From Rhizobium sp. CSW-27 (GTDB lineage: Bacteria; Pseudomonadota; Alphaproteobacteria; Rhizobiales; Rhizobiaceae), in NCBI RefSeq assembly GCF_018760785.1, contig NZ_JAHHZO010000005.1:287136-351135 (forward strand): a stretch of 64,000 bases of DNA, in the 5' to 3' direction. Below are positions 17,982 to 28,369 of the stretch, piece after piece. The notes beneath the pieces were generated by a model. It worked only from the letters and a program-made list of their open reading frames with translations, made no database searches and had not been told where the DNA came from. Made by a program: the position numbers and the translations under genes. How positions within the stretch are numbered: the stretch's first letter is position 1; every line of letters starts with the position of its first letter.

Positions 17982-18935
17982 TCAGAGATTGCGGCCTATT
18001 TCCAGAAATTTCTGGCGCCGATGCTTGCGCACATCCTCCGGCGACAGCTGGCCGAGATCCTGCAGGGAGGCCTCGATCAGGGCGCCGGCCGCGTCGATCA
18101 CCGTCTCCGGTTCGCGATGTGCGCCGCCGAGCGGTTCGGGAATGATGTCGTCGATGACGCCGAGCGCCTTCAGGTCCTCGGCGGTGATCTTCATGTTGGT
18201 GGCGGCTTCGCGGGCACGGGTCGAATCGCGCCACAGGATGGAGGCGGCCCCTTCCGGCGAGATGACCGAATAGATCGCGTGCTCCAGCATGAACACCTTG
18301 TTGCCGGTGGCAATGGCGATGGCGCCGCCCGAGCCGCCTTCGCCGATGACGATCGAGATCATCGGAACCTTCAGCGCCAGGCACATCTCGGTGGAGCGGG
18401 CAATGGCTTCCGCCTGGCCGCGTTCTTCAGCTCCGACGCCCGGATAGGCGCCTGCCGTATCCACCAGCGAAATCACCGGCAGGCCGAAGCGGTCGGCCAT
18501 TTCCATGATCCGGATCGCCTTGCGATAGCCTTCCGGACGCGGGCTGCCGAAATTGTGCTTGATGCGCGACTTGGTGTCGTTGCCCTTTTCCTGGCCGATA
18601 AGGGCCACCGGCTGGCCGCGGAAACGCGCAAGGCCGGCCTGGATCGCGGCGTCCTCACCGAAGGAACGGTCGCCGGCCAGCGGCGTGAACTCGGTGAACA
18701 GGCGCTTCTGGTAATCGATGAAGTGCGGGCGCTGCGGATGGCGGGCAACCTGTGTCTTCTGCCAGGCGTTAAGCTTGGAGTAGATGTCCTGCATCGCCTC
18801 GCGCACGCGCACTTCCAGACGCTGGATCTCGTCGGATGTGTCTATGCTCTCATCTTCCGCCGCCAGCTTCTTCAGCTCGTGGATCTTGCCTTCCAGGTCG
18901 GAGATGGGCTTTTCGAAGTCGAGATAGGTCTGCAT
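17982..18935 (-). CDS. accA: Acetyl-CoA carboxylase carboxyltransferase subunit alpha
   Basis: Transfers carboxyl from biotin to acetyl-CoA, the first step of fatty acid synthesis, together with AccD. The 317-residue protein has the usual [15 protein letters not shown] start, [18 protein letters not shown], the oxyanion-holding [20 protein letters not shown], and [16 protein letters not shown]. Length is normal for the family. It lies downstream of xerD on the same strand, an arrangement common in rhizobia. Confidence 0.98.
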   Translation of the reverse strand: MQTYLDFEKPISDLEGKIHELKKLAAEDESIDTSDEIQRLEVRVREAMQDIYSKLNAWQKTQVARHPQRPHFIDYQKRLFTEFTPLAGDRSFGEDAAIQAGLARFRGQPVALIGQEKGNDTKSRIKHNFGSPRPEGYRKAIRIMEMADRFGLPVISLVDTAGAYPGVGAEERGQAEAIARSTEMCLALKVPMISIVIGEGGSGGAIAIATGNKVFMLEHAIYSVISPEGAASILWRDSTRAREAATNMKITAEDLKALGVIDDIIPEPLGGAHREPETVIDAAGALIEASLQDLGQLSPEDVRKHRRQKFLEIGRNL

Positions 18936-18986
18936 GAGCTCCGTGTTCCGATCGTGTTGGCGGCCGTGCCGCCCCCCGCCCGCGCT

Positions 18987-19958
18987 CTAATCAGGGTTTT
19001 TGGTGGCTTTTGCAAGAGGGTGGTGCATTTCCACCACTTCTCTCAGCCTTTCTTCCAGCACATGGGTATAGATTTGTGTGGTGGAAATGTCCGAATGGCC
19101 GAGCAGTTCCTGCACGACGCGCAGGTCTGCTCCGTTCTGCAACAGGTGGCTGGCAAAGGCATGGCGCAGCACATGCGGAGAAATGGCGCTGGTGCGGATC
19201 CCGGCCCGTGCCGCCAGCCCCTTGAGATCGCGGGCAAACACCTGGCGCGGCAGGTAGCCCTGCTTGCCTGCGGAGGGAAACAGCCACGCGCTCTCCGCCT
19301 CGCGTCCTGCCGAGATCGCTTCGGCGCGCGTCCTGCCATAGGCGGCCATGGCGGCAATTGCCGAGCGTGACAGCGGCACCAGCCGTTCCTTGTTGCCCTT
19401 GCCGCGGATCATCAGGAAACGGCCTTCCTGGTCCAGCACCTTGGCCGGAAGCGAGACGAGTTCGCTCACCCGCATGCCTGTCGCGTAAAGCAGTTCGAGG
19501 AGGGCGAGCATGCGCAGCCGCCCGATGCGCTCGCCGATGGATCCGTCGGTCGCGGAGGCCTCCTCGGCGGCGCGCGCCAGAAGCCGGCTCACCTCTGCCT
19601 CGCTCAGGATCTTCGGCAGCCCCCTCTGCTTCTTCGGCGCATCGAGAATGCCGGTCGGATCGTCTTCGCGCAGGCCTTCCGTATAGAGAAAGCGATAGAA
19701 CTGCCGCATGGCCGAGAGCCGGCGCGCCTGCGAGGAAGCGGCAAAGCCCTGGCGGGCCAGATGCGCGAGATAATCGGTGAGATCGGCGCTGCTGGCGGCG
19801 GTCAGGCCGGTGCGGCGCGTCGACAGGAAGTTCGCAAGGTCCTCGAGGTCGCGCTCGTAGGAGGCGAGCGTATTGGCGGCTGCACCGCGCTCGGCGCTCA
19901 TCATTTCGAGAAAGGCTTCCGCATGGGCGCGGGACAGGTCGGCCACGGCAGCACTCAC
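18987..19958 (-). CDS. xerD: Tyrosine recombinase XerD
   Basis: Resolves chromosome dimers at dif with XerC and FtsK. The 323-residue form has an N-terminal SAM-like core-binding domain and a catalytic domain with Arg163 (ATGMRVSEL), Lys188, His262-x-x-Arg265 ([12 protein letters not shown]), His288 ([10 protein letters not shown]) and Tyr297. The GTG start overlaps the stop of the small upstream gene (GTGA), which fixes the start better than longer options. Chromosomal location next to accA and aroK supports XerD rather than a mobile-element integrase. Confidence 0.93.
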   Translation of the reverse strand: MSAAVADLSRAHAEAFLEMMSAERGAAANTLASYERDLEDLANFLSTRRTGLTAASSADLTDYLAHLARQGFAASSQARRLSAMRQFYRFLYTEGLREDDPTGILDAPKKQRGLPKILSEAEVSRLLARAAEEASATDGSIGERIGRLRMLALLELLYATGMRVSELVSLPAKVLDQEGRFLMIRGKGNKERLVPLSRSAIAAMAAYGRTRAEAISAGREAESAWLFPSAGKQGYLPRQVFARDLKGLAARAGIRTSAISPHVLRHAFASHLLQNGADLRVVQELLGHSDISTTQIYTHVLEERLREVVEMHHPLAKATKNPD

Positions 19959-20107
19959 GGTTGGGGCGGATTGAGGCGCTCGGAGGGGACGCGCACCGTC
20001 ACGTCCCGCTCGCGCGGCTCGACCAGGAGGACGAGGGCCATCATGCTTCCGTAGATCAGGCCGCACAGCACGGCGATGATGAACAGAAAACGAAAGAGGG
20101 TCGGCAT
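19955..20107 (-). CDS. Small single-pass membrane protein upstream of xerD
   Basis: A 50-residue protein with one hydrophobic helix ([25 protein letters not shown]) and a charged tail [17 protein letters not shown]. Its stop overlaps the xerD GTG start, so the two are translationally coupled. Similar tiny proteins sit before xerD in other rhizobia as far as I recall; function unknown. Confidence 0.75.
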   Translation of the reverse strand: MPTLFRFLFIIAVLCGLIYGSMMALVLLVEPRERDVTVRVPSERLNPPQP

Positions 20108-20271
20108 GCCTTGCTCCGCATTTCGAGGCGCCCCTCTTATGGGCAATGCGGAAGAGGAGCGCAAGAACCCGCGCCGCAACCCGCTTTCAGCACCGCCGTG
20201 GCTTGACGCTGCTGTGCCATTTGTCGATAGGGTTGCCCAGAGGACTGCTAGAGGACAGCTTTAAGACCGCG

Positions 20272-20865
20272 ATGCCCGATCTTGTCATACCATCGACAGA
20301 GCCCCTGACGCTGAGCGATCGGGCGCGCGCGGCCCTTGCCGGCCGGAACCTGATCTTCGTCGGACTGATGGGCGCGGGCAAGTCCGCCGTCGGCCGCATT
20401 GTTGCCCAGCAGTTGTCCCTGCCGTTCGTCGATACCGACGCGGAGATCGAGCGCGTGTCGCGCATGACGATCCCCGAACTGTTTGCCGCCTATGGCGAGG
20501 CAGAGTTCCGGGCGCTGGAAACGCGCGTGGTGGAGCGCCTGCTGAAGAGCGGGCCGCGGGTGGTCTCGACCGGTGGCGGTGCCTTCATCAACGAGCGCAC
20601 CCGCGCCGTCATCAAGCGCGGTGGTCTGTCGCTTTGGCTGAGGGCCGAACTCGACATTCTCTGGGAGCGGGTCAACAAGCGCGACAACCGCCCGCTGCTG
20701 AAGACGGAGAACCCGAAGCAGACGCTGGAAAACCTCATGCACCAGCGCTACCCCATCTATGCGGAGGCCGACCTGACGGTCGAATCCCGCGACATTCGCA
20801 AGGACGCCATGGCCCAGGAGGTTCTGGCCGCCCTTGCCGCATCGGCCGAGGAAGGCAAAGCCTGA
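20272..20865 (+). CDS. aroK: Shikimate kinase
   Basis: Phosphorylates shikimate in aromatic amino acid synthesis. The 197-residue protein has the P-loop LMGAGKSAVGR, DTDAEIERVSRMTIPELFA, and the shikimate-binding STGGGAF. I start at the ATG giving PDLVIPS; a longer frame would run into the divergent gene. The TGATG overlap with aroB shows an aroKB operon, the standard arrangement. Confidence 0.96.
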   Translation: MPDLVIPSTEPLTLSDRARAALAGRNLIFVGLMGAGKSAVGRIVAQQLSLPFVDTDAEIERVSRMTIPELFAAYGEAEFRALETRVVERLLKSGPRVVSTGGGAFINERTRAVIKRGGLSLWLRAELDILWERVNKRDNRPLLKTENPKQTLENLMHQRYPIYAEADLTVESRDIRKDAMAQEVLAALAASAEEGKA

Positions 20866-21998
20866 TGAACACTGCAGTCGAGAGCAATCCGGATCGTCTC
20901 GTCCACGTGCCGCTGGGCGAGCGGGCCTATGACATCCTGATCGGGCCCGACCTGATCGCCCATGCCGGCGGCGAAATCACCGCGCGGCTGAAGGGCCGCA
21001 AGGCGGCGATCGTTACCGATGAGCATGTGGCGCCGCTCTATCTGGAAGCGCTGATGGACAGCCTGCAGACGGACGGTATCGAGGCCGTTTCGCTGACGCT
21101 GCCGGCCGGCGAAAAGACCAAGAGCGTCGAACCGCTGATGGCGGTCTGCGACATGGCGCTGTCGGCGCGCATCGAGCGCAATGATTGCATCATCGCGCTA
21201 GGTGGCGGCGTGATCGGCGATCTCGCCGGCTTTGCCGCCGGCATCGTGCGCCGCGGCGTGCGTTTCGTGCAGATCCCGACCACGCTTCTGTCGCAGGTCG
21301 ATTCCTCCGTCGGCGGCAAGACCGGCATCAACACCCGCCATGGCAAGAACCTGCTCGGCGTCTTTCACCAGCCGGATCTCGTGCTTTCCGATACCCGTGC
21401 ACTGGACAGCCTGAGCGAGCGCGAATTCCGCGCCGGCTATGCGGAGGTTGCCAAATACGGACTGATCGACAAGCCGGACTTCTTCGAGTGGCTGGAGAGG
21501 AACTGGCAGGCGGTGTTTGCCGGCGGCAGCGCCCGCGCCGAAGCGATCGCGGTCAGCTGTCAGGCCAAGGCCGATGTCGTGGTGGAGGACGAGCGGGAGA
21601 CCGGTCGTCGCGCACTGCTCAATCTCGGCCACACCTTCGGCCACGCGCTGGAGGCCGCCACCCATTACGACAGCAGCCGGCTGGTGCATGGCGAAGGCGT
21701 GGCGATCGGCATGGTGCTTGCCCATCGTTTCTCGGCCCGCCTCAACCTCGCAAGCCCGGACGACGCGGCCCGCGTCGAGGCGCATCTGCAGGCCGTGGGC
21801 TTGCCGACGCGGATTTTGGACATACCTGGAGAGGGTCTGCCGACCGAGGTGCTGATGAATGCCATTGCCCAGGACAAGAAGGTGAAGGGCGGCCAGCTGA
21901 CCTTCATCCTCACCCGCGGCATCGGCCAGTCCTTCATTGCCGACGACGTGCCGGCCTCCGAAGTCCAGTCCTTCCTCGAGGAGATGCGAAAGGCGTGA
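20865..21998 (+). CDS. aroB: 3-dehydroquinate synthase
   Basis: Second step of the shikimate pathway, NAD- and metal-dependent. The 377-residue protein shows ALGGGVIGDLAGFAAG, FVQIPTTLLSQVDSSVGGKTGIN, and the metal ligands in LNLGHTFGHALEA and LVHGEGVAIGM. Start overlaps the aroK stop and its own stop overlaps the next gene (GTGATG), so three genes are tightly coupled. Confidence 0.97.
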   Translation: MNTAVESNPDRLVHVPLGERAYDILIGPDLIAHAGGEITARLKGRKAAIVTDEHVAPLYLEALMDSLQTDGIEAVSLTLPAGEKTKSVEPLMAVCDMALSARIERNDCIIALGGGVIGDLAGFAAGIVRRGVRFVQIPTTLLSQVDSSVGGKTGINTRHGKNLLGVFHQPDLVLSDTRALDSLSEREFRAGYAEVAKYGLIDKPDFFEWLERNWQAVFAGGSARAEAIAVSCQAKADVVVEDERETGRRALLNLGHTFGHALEAATHYDSSRLVHGEGVAIGMVLAHRFSARLNLASPDDAARVEAHLQAVGLPTRILDIPGEGLPTEVLMNAIAQDKKVKGGQLTFILTRGIGQSFIADDVPASEVQSFLEEMRKA

Positions 21999-23302
21999 TG
22001 CTGCAGGAGATCCTTGCCTTTCTGGCCGAATACTGGCTGACGCTCGTTTCCATCGTCCTTCTGATTGCCGCCTCGGCCTTCTTTTCCGGCTCCGAGACGG
22101 CATTGACGGCGGTGTCGAGGGCGCGCATGCACACGCTGGAAAGCAATGGCGATCTGCGGGCAGGGCTGGTCAACCGGCTGATCGAGCGGCGCGACCGGCT
22201 GATCGGAGCGCTGCTGATCGGCAACAATCTCGTCAATATCCTGGCCTCATCGCTGACCACCAGCCTGTTTCTCGGCCTGTTCGGCCAGACCGGCGTGGCG
22301 GCGGCCACGCTTCTGATGACGGTGCTGCTTGTCGTCTTCTCCGAGGTTCTGCCGAAGAGCTGGGCGATTTCGACGCCTGACCGCTTCGCCATGGCGGTGG
22401 CGCCGGTGGTGCGCATCTTCGTCGGCATTGCCGGCCCGCTGTCCAGCGGGGTGAATGCCATCGTGCGTCTGATCCTCTCCCTCTTCGGCGTCAACCTGTC
22501 GCACGGCACCTCGATGCTCTCGGCGCATGAGGAATTGCGCGGTGCGCTGGACCTGCTGCACAAGGAAGGTTCGTTCATCAAGGCCGACCGCGACCGGCTG
22601 GGCGGGCTGCTGGACCTTGAGGAACTGGAGGTTTCCGACGTGATGAAGCACCGCACGGTGATGCGGGCGATCAATGCGGACGATCCGCCGGAGGTGGTGG
22701 TGCGCACGGTGCTGGAAAGCCCGTTCACCCGCATGCCGCTGTGGCGCAGTTCGACGGAGAACATCATCGGCGTCGTGCATGCCAAGGATCTCCTGCGTGC
22801 TCTTGCCGAACCGGACATGGAGCCGCGCGATCTGGATATCGTGAAGATTGCCCAGAAGCCATGGTTCGTGCCGGACACCACCAGCCTGAAGGATCAGCTG
22901 AACGCCTTCCTGCGCCGCAAGGTGCATTTCGCTGTCGTGGTGGACGAATATGGCGAGGTGCAGGGCATCGTGACGCTCGAGGACATTCTGGAAGAGATCG
23001 TCGGCGATATTGCCGACGAGCACGATCTGGAGATCCAGGGCGTGCGCCAGGAGGCCGATGGCTCGATCGTGGTCGACGGTGCGGTGCCGATCCGCGACCT
23101 CAACCGCGCGCTTGACTGGAACCTGCCCGACGAGGAGGCCACCACAATTGCCGGCCTCGTCATCCACGAATCCAAGCTGATCCCGCAGGAGCGTCAGAGC
23201 TTTACCTTCCACGGGAAGCGCTTCACGGTGATGAAACGGGAGAAGAACCGCATCACCAGGCTGCGCATCCGCCCTGCTGAAGACATTCCGCTGAAGGGCT
23301 GA
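21998..23302 (+). CDS. HlyC/CorC-family (CNNM/DUF21-CBS) transporter
   Basis: A 434-residue inner membrane protein. An N-terminal DUF21 domain has about four helices (LVSIVLLIAASAFFSGSETALTAVSRARM, VFSEVLPKSWAIS), followed by a CBS-domain pair (VMKHRTVMRAI; HFAVVVDEYGEVQGIVTLEDILEEIVGDI) and a C-terminal CorC_HlyC domain. Family members act in magnesium or cobalt efflux and stress tolerance. Coupled by a one-base overlap to aroB. Confidence 0.93.
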   Translation: MLQEILAFLAEYWLTLVSIVLLIAASAFFSGSETALTAVSRARMHTLESNGDLRAGLVNRLIERRDRLIGALLIGNNLVNILASSLTTSLFLGLFGQTGVAAATLLMTVLLVVFSEVLPKSWAISTPDRFAMAVAPVVRIFVGIAGPLSSGVNAIVRLILSLFGVNLSHGTSMLSAHEELRGALDLLHKEGSFIKADRDRLGGLLDLEELEVSDVMKHRTVMRAINADDPPEVVVRTVLESPFTRMPLWRSSTENIIGVVHAKDLLRALAEPDMEPRDLDIVKIAQKPWFVPDTTSLKDQLNAFLRRKVHFAVVVDEYGEVQGIVTLEDILEEIVGDIADEHDLEIQGVRQEADGSIVVDGAVPIRDLNRALDWNLPDEEATTIAGLVIHESKLIPQERQSFTFHGKRFTVMKREKNRITRLRIRPAEDIPLKG

Positions 23303-23332
23303 CGTGGCCGACGGCGACCTTTTGTCGCCCAG

Positions 23333-23626
23333 CTACCAGCGCGTCGCCTCGCCGGGGGCTGCCGCCTCGATTGCCAGCGCATGCAGGCCAGCCTCAAGTT
23401 CCGCCTTCAGAAGTTCGTTGACCATGCGGTGACGCTGCAGCCGGCCGAGCCCGGAAAAGCGCGCGGAGACCACGCGCACGCGCATGTGCGTTTCGCCGGT
23501 GCCGGTGATGTTCGGCCGATGACCGGCATGGTGATGGCTTTCGTCGATCACCTCCAGCCGCTCCGGGCCGAGTGCCTCGGACAGCCTCGTCTCGATGCGG
23601 GCACGGACGGATGTGGGCTCACTCAT
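23333..23626 (-). CDS. BolA-family protein
   Basis: A 97-residue BolA-like protein with HHHAGHRPNITGTGETHMRVRVVS and the conserved C-terminal RHRMVNELLKAELEAGLHALAIEA. The start before SEPTSV fits the family. BolA proteins form [2Fe-2S] complexes with monothiol glutaredoxins and affect iron regulation and shape. Divergent from the J-domain gene, as commonly seen in alphaproteobacteria. Confidence 0.93.
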   Translation of the reverse strand: MSEPTSVRARIETRLSEALGPERLEVIDESHHHAGHRPNITGTGETHMRVRVVSARFSGLGRLQRHRMVNELLKAELEAGLHALAIEAAAPGEATRW

Positions 23627-23727
23627 GGGCAGGCTCCGGACCTGTGAAAAGGGGGTCCCAGAAAGCAGCAACAAACCGCTTTGTCAATTCTTGTTGTCCC
23701 CGCCTCGGCACCCCATAATCTGCTCGC

Positions 23728-24354
23728 ATGAGACTGGATTCCAAATACTTCGACCGTATCCGAACGCGCCGCAAACGGGAGCAGGACGCGGCGCCGCAGG
23801 CGCCGACCTGCCAGTGGGACGGCTGTGACAAGCCGGGTGCCCACCGCGCCCCCGTTGGCCGCAATGCGGAGGGTCAGTTCTTCCTGTTCTGTTTCGAACA
23901 CGTGAAGGAATACAACAAGGGCTACAACTATTTTTCCGGCCTGTCGGACAACGAGATTGCCCGCTACCAGAAGGAGGCGATAACCGGCCATCGCCCCACC
24001 TGGACGGTTGGCGTCAACAAGGCCGCCCGCGAAGCGCCGCTGCATGCCAGCCAGCGTTCCGGTTCGGCAGCAAGCTTCAACCGGGTGAAGGATCCGTTCG
24101 GCTTCGTGCGCGACAGCCAGGCAGGCAGCCGGCCCGTCCAGCCGGCGGTCCGGAGACTAAAGACGCTGGAAGCGAAAGCTTTCGACACAATGGGCTTGAC
24201 CGCGGGCGCAACGGCGGCTGAAATCAAGGGCCGCTACAAGGAACTCGTCAAAAAGCATCATCCGGACGCGAATGGCGGCGATCGCGGTTCGGAGGAACGT
24301 TTTCGCGCTGTCGTACAGGCCTACCAATTGTTAAAGCAGTCCGGTTTCTGTTAA
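23728..24354 (+). CDS. J-domain protein with N-terminal conserved region
   Basis: A 208-residue protein whose last 60 residues form a J-domain (FDTMGLTAGATAAEIKGRYKELVKKHHPDANGG) with the HPD tripeptide needed to stimulate Hsp70 ATPase. The N-terminal 100 residues hold QWDGCDKPGAHRAP and FFLFCFEHVKEYNKGYNYF, with cysteines and histidine spaced like a metal site. No G/F or zinc-finger region of DnaJ is present. It is a specialised co-chaperone; client unknown. It precedes cobS by 64 bases. Confidence 0.9.
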   Translation: MRLDSKYFDRIRTRRKREQDAAPQAPTCQWDGCDKPGAHRAPVGRNAEGQFFLFCFEHVKEYNKGYNYFSGLSDNEIARYQKEAITGHRPTWTVGVNKAAREAPLHASQRSGSAASFNRVKDPFGFVRDSQAGSRPVQPAVRRLKTLEAKAFDTMGLTAGATAAEIKGRYKELVKKHHPDANGGDRGSEERFRAVVQAYQLLKQSGFC

Positions 24355-24418
24355 GCCGTTCTGATGCATGGCAGCAAGGATTGCGGCCGTACCGTCCTGG
24401 GTGCGGCGTGGAGTGGTG

Positions 24419-25411
24419 ATGAGCAAAATCGATCTTGATATTTCCAACCTCCCGGATACGACGGTGTCTGTCCGGGAAGTCTTCGGCATTGATACCGACC
24501 TGAGGGTTCCGGCCTACAGCAATGGCGACCCTTACGTTCCCGACCTCGACCCCGACTACCTGTTTGACCGCGACACGACGCTCGCCATCCTGGCCGGCTT
24601 CGCGCACAACCGTCGCGTCATGGTGTCCGGCTTCCACGGCACCGGCAAGTCCACCCATATCGAGCAGGTCGCCGCCCGCCTCAACTGGCCGTGCGTGCGC
24701 GTCAACCTCGACAGCCATGTCAGCCGTATCGACCTCGTCGGCAAGGACGCGATCGTTCTGAAGGACGGCAAGCAGGTCACCGAATTCAAGGACGGCATCC
24801 TGCCCTGGGCCTACCAGCACAATGTCGCACTCGTCTTCGACGAATACGATGCCGGCCGCCCGGATGTGATGTTCGTCATCCAGCGCGTGCTGGAATCGTC
24901 CGGTCGCCTGACGCTGCTCGACCAGAGCCGTGTCATCCGTCCACACCCGGCCTTCCGCCTGTTTGCAACGGCAAACACGGTCGGCCTCGGCGATACGACC
25001 GGCCTCTATCACGGCACGCAGCAGATCAACCAGGCGCAGATGGACCGCTGGTCGATCGTGACGACGCTGAACTATCTGCCGCACGAGAAGGAAGTCGATA
25101 TCGTCGCCGCCAAGGTGAAAAGCTTCGGCGCCACCGCTCAAGGCCGCGAAACCGTCTCCAAGATGGTGCGCGTTGCCGACATGACGCGTTCGGCCTTCGT
25201 CAACGGCGATCTTTCGACTGTCATGAGCCCCCGTACCGTGATCACCTGGGCGGAAAACGCGGAAATCTTCGGCGATGTCGCCTTCGCCTTCCGCATCACC
25301 TTCCTCAACAAGTGTGATGAGCTGGAGCGCACGCTGGTGGCCGAGCAGTACCAGCGCGCCTTCGGTGTCGAACTGAAGGAAAGCGCCGTGAACATCGTTC
25401 TGGGCGCATAA
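24419..25411 (+). CDS. cobS: Aerobic cobaltochelatase subunit CobS
   Basis: AAA+ subunit of the CobNST complex that inserts cobalt into hydrogenobyrinic acid a,c-diamide. The 330-residue protein has Walker [10 protein letters not shown] at residues 71-79, Walker [12 protein letters not shown] and [11 protein letters not shown] sensor region. The start used gives MSKIDLDI; an upstream ATG has no ribosome site. cobT follows after 32 bases, forming the classic cobST pair. Confidence 0.97.
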   Translation: MSKIDLDISNLPDTTVSVREVFGIDTDLRVPAYSNGDPYVPDLDPDYLFDRDTTLAILAGFAHNRRVMVSGFHGTGKSTHIEQVAARLNWPCVRVNLDSHVSRIDLVGKDAIVLKDGKQVTEFKDGILPWAYQHNVALVFDEYDAGRPDVMFVIQRVLESSGRLTLLDQSRVIRPHPAFRLFATANTVGLGDTTGLYHGTQQINQAQMDRWSIVTTLNYLPHEKEVDIVAAKVKSFGATAQGRETVSKMVRVADMTRSAFVNGDLSTVMSPRTVITWAENAEIFGDVAFAFRITFLNKCDELERTLVAEQYQRAFGVELKESAVNIVLGA

Positions 25412-25443
25412 GGCCAACAGGCAGGCAAGCAAGGTAGATCGAA

Positions 25444-27342
25444 ATGGCAGGCCGGGGTGACAATTCGAAGGCAAAGAGCGGCGGACCGGTTGATACCGAG
25501 CCGCTGCGCCGGGCCATCACCGGCTGCGTTCGCTCGATTGCCGGCAGCGGCGAGGTGGAGGTGTCCTTCGCCAACGAGCGGCCCGGCATGGCGGGCGAGC
25601 GCATCCGCCTGCCGGAGATCTCCAAGCGGCCGACGGCGCAGGAACTGGCCGTGACCCGCGGTCTCGGCGATTCCATGGCGCTCAGGCTCGCCTGCCACGA
25701 TACCGGCGTGCACGCCACGATGTCGCCGCAGGGCACGGATGCGCGCGCCGTCTTCGACGCGGTCGAGCAGGCGCGTGTCGAATCGCTCGGCGCCTTGCGC
25801 ATGGCGGGCGTTGCCGCCAATCTCAACAGCATGAATGCCGAGAAATATTCCAAGGCGAATTTCTCCGGCGTGGATCGCCAGGAGGACGCGCCGATCGGCG
25901 AGGCCATGGCCATGCTGGTGCGCGAAAAGCTGACCGGCACCAAGCCGCCGGCGAGCGCCGGCAAGGTTCTCGATCTGTGGCGTCCCTTCTTCGAGGAGAA
26001 GGTCGGCGCCGAACTCGACAATCTGAAGGGCGTGATCGAGGACCAGCAGGCCTTCGGCAAGCTCGTTCGCCACATGCTTTCCTCCATGCAGATGGCGGAG
26101 GATTACGGCGACGAGGAAAACCAGCCGGAGGAGATGGAGAACGAGAACGACGAGGAGCAGCCGCGCAGCAACGAGACCGAGAATGACGAGGTCGAGGAAG
26201 ATGCGGGCTCCGATGCGGCCCCGGCCGAGGAAAGCCAGGCTGCGGAAGAGCAGCTTGACGAAGGCGAGATGGACGGCGCGGAGATTTCCGACGACGACAT
26301 GAGCGACGACGAGGACGACCAGTCCGAGACGCCCGGCGAAACCCGTCGCCCGAACCTGCCCTTCGACGACTTCAACGAGAAGGTGGACTACCACATCTTC
26401 ACGCAGGAATTCGACGAGGAGATCACCGCGGAAGAACTGTGTGACGAGGCGGAACTGGATCGCCTGCGCGCCTTCCTCGACAAGCAGCTCTCGCATCTGC
26501 AGGGTGCCGTCGGGCGTCTCGCGAACCGCCTGCAGCGCCGCCTGATGGCGCAGCAGAACCGCTCCTGGGATTTTGACCTCGAAGAGGGTTATCTCGACCC
26601 GGCCCGTCTGGTGCGTCTCGTGATCGACCCCATGCAGCCGCTCTCCTTCAAGCGCGAGCGCGACACGCAGTTCCGCGATACGGTCGTGTCGCTTGTCATC
26701 GACAATTCCGGCTCGATGCGCGGTCGCCCGATCACGGTGGCGGCAACCTGCGCCGACATTCTCGCCCGCACGCTGGAACGCTGCGGCGTGAAGGTGGAAA
26801 TCCTCGGCTTCACCACCAAGGCCTGGAAGGGCGGCCAGAGCCGCGAACAGTGGCTTGCCAGCGGCAAGCCGCCGACGCCCGGCCGCCTCAACGACCTGCG
26901 CCACATCGTCTACAAGGCGGCGGATGCGCCCTGGCGCCGTTCGCGCCGCAATCTCGGCCTGATGATGCGCGAAGGCCTGCTGAAGGAGAACATCGACGGC
27001 GAAGCGCTGATGTGGGCGCATAATCGCCTGATCGGTCGTCCCGAGCAGCGCAAGATCCTGATGATGATCTCCGACGGCGCGCCGGTTGATGATTCCACGC
27101 TTTCGGTCAATCCGGGCAATTATCTCGAGCGGCACCTGCGAGCGGTCATCGACCAGATCGAAAACCGCTCGCCGGTCGAACTGCTGGCCATCGGCATCGG
27201 TCATGATGTGACGCGCTACTATCGCCGTGCCGTGACCATTGTCGATGCGGACGAACTGGCCGGTGCGATGACCGAGCAGCTGGCCTCGCTCTTCGACGAG
27301 AACAGCGGCAGCCCGCGCGGACGCCTCAGGCGGGCCGGCTGA
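25444..27342 (+). CDS. cobT: Aerobic cobaltochelatase subunit CobT
   Basis: A 632-residue partner of CobS and CobN. It has an N-terminal domain, a very acidic linker at about residues 220-300 (long Glu/Asp runs), and a C-terminal von Willebrand A domain with the MIDAS motif DNSGSMRG (Asp420). Length agrees with rhizobial CobT. CobN is not in the window. Confidence 0.97.
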   Translation: MAGRGDNSKAKSGGPVDTEPLRRAITGCVRSIAGSGEVEVSFANERPGMAGERIRLPEISKRPTAQELAVTRGLGDSMALRLACHDTGVHATMSPQGTDARAVFDAVEQARVESLGALRMAGVAANLNSMNAEKYSKANFSGVDRQEDAPIGEAMAMLVREKLTGTKPPASAGKVLDLWRPFFEEKVGAELDNLKGVIEDQQAFGKLVRHMLSSMQMAEDYGDEENQPEEMENENDEEQPRSNETENDEVEEDAGSDAAPAEESQAAEEQLDEGEMDGAEISDDDMSDDEDDQSETPGETRRPNLPFDDFNEKVDYHIFTQEFDEEITAEELCDEAELDRLRAFLDKQLSHLQGAVGRLANRLQRRLMAQQNRSWDFDLEEGYLDPARLVRLVIDPMQPLSFKRERDTQFRDTVVSLVIDNSGSMRGRPITVAATCADILARTLERCGVKVEILGFTTKAWKGGQSREQWLASGKPPTPGRLNDLRHIVYKAADAPWRRSRRNLGLMMREGLLKENIDGEALMWAHNRLIGRPEQRKILMMISDGAPVDDSTLSVNPGNYLERHLRAVIDQIENRSPVELLAIGIGHDVTRYYRRAVTIVDADELAGAMTEQLASLFDENSGSPRGRLRRAG

Positions 27343-27355
27343 TCGCGCGCCCCGC

Positions 27356-28348
27356 ATGAAGCTGCGGCGCGTCTCGTGCATGTTCGGCCTGCTTCTCGCC
27401 TCCGTCACCATGACGGCGGCAGAGACGGTGTCGGCCCCGGTCGCGGCCCGGCCGATCGACAACTTTCACAGCGGCTCCGATGAACGCCGCTTCGGCGCCT
27501 TCGAATTCGTCGGCGGCCTCGAACTCACCTCGCCCCAGCCGCTGTTCGGTTCGCTGTCGGCCATCCGGTTCCGACCGGACGGGCAGCGTTTCGTCGCCGT
27601 GCTGGATAATGGCTACTGGCTGACGGGGCGCATCGAGCGGGAGGCGAGCGGCCGTCTTTCCGGCCTTACGGAGGTGCGCATCACCGCGATGCGCGACCGA
27701 CGCGGCCGCGAGCCGCGCAACAAGGGTGACATCGATGCGGAAGGGCTGGCGCTGCGCGCCGGACAGGCCGCAGTCAGCTTCGAACGGCGGCATCGCGTCG
27801 ATCTCTACTCCGATCCCGGTTTCGAGGAGGCGCGGCCGCAGCGCAGCCTCGACATTCTGATTCCGAAGGGGGACATGCGCAGCAATGGCGGCCTGGAAAC
27901 ACTGGTCGCGGCACCGGCTGCGAGCCCGTTGAAGGGCGCATTGCTGACGGTTGCCGAGGACAGCACGGACCGTGAGGGTCATCTGCATGCGGCGATCCTG
28001 GACGGGCCGCTGAAGGGGGCATTCCGCGTGGTGCACCATGAGCCGTGGAACGTGACGGACGGTGCTTTCCTCCCCGGCGGTGACCTTCTGCTGCTGGAGC
28101 GTCGCTTCAGCGTGATCGGGGGCGTGGGAATGCGCATTCGCCGCATTGCCGGCAGCGCGCTGCGGCCCGGCGCGCTGGTCGATGGGCCGGTGCTGCTGGA
28201 GGCAGACATGGGCTTTGCGATCGACAACATGGAAGGAATAGACGTCATTGCCGGGACGGATGGTCATCCGCATGTCATTCTCGTATCAGATGACAACCAG
28301 TCGGTTCTCCAGCGCAGCCTGATGCTGGAATTCCGCCTGATGCAGTAG
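27356..28348 (+). CDS. Exported esterase-like activity of phytase family protein
   Basis: A 330-residue protein with a signal peptide (FGLLLASVTMTAAETVSA) and the phytase-like beta-propeller pattern: FGSLSAIRF, VAVLDNGYW, KGDIDAEGLALR, GLETLVAA, NMEGIDVI. The DNxE/DIDAEG and NMEGI acidic clusters would bind calcium. Substrate not known. It starts 13 bases after cobT, so it may be co-transcribed, without an evident link to cobalamin. Confidence 0.87.
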   Translation: MKLRRVSCMFGLLLASVTMTAAETVSAPVAARPIDNFHSGSDERRFGAFEFVGGLELTSPQPLFGSLSAIRFRPDGQRFVAVLDNGYWLTGRIEREASGRLSGLTEVRITAMRDRRGREPRNKGDIDAEGLALRAGQAAVSFERRHRVDLYSDPGFEEARPQRSLDILIPKGDMRSNGGLETLVAAPAASPLKGALLTVAEDSTDREGHLHAAILDGPLKGAFRVVHHEPWNVTDGAFLPGGDLLLLERRFSVIGGVGMRIRRIAGSALRPGALVDGPVLLEADMGFAIDNMEGIDVIAGTDGHPHVILVSDDNQSVLQRSLMLEFRLMQ

Positions 28349-28369
28349 GCTGGCCCGGAGGCAATACAT

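Noticed and set aside
24355..24418. Cobalamin riboswitch before cobS
   Set aside because: The gap is only 64 bases and has no B12-box-like sequence; likewise none was found before scpA or the PduO gene.
25138..27462. 774-residue open frame antisense to cobT
   Set aside because: Hydrophobic Val/Leu runs come from reading the acidic linker backwards; no start signal or family.
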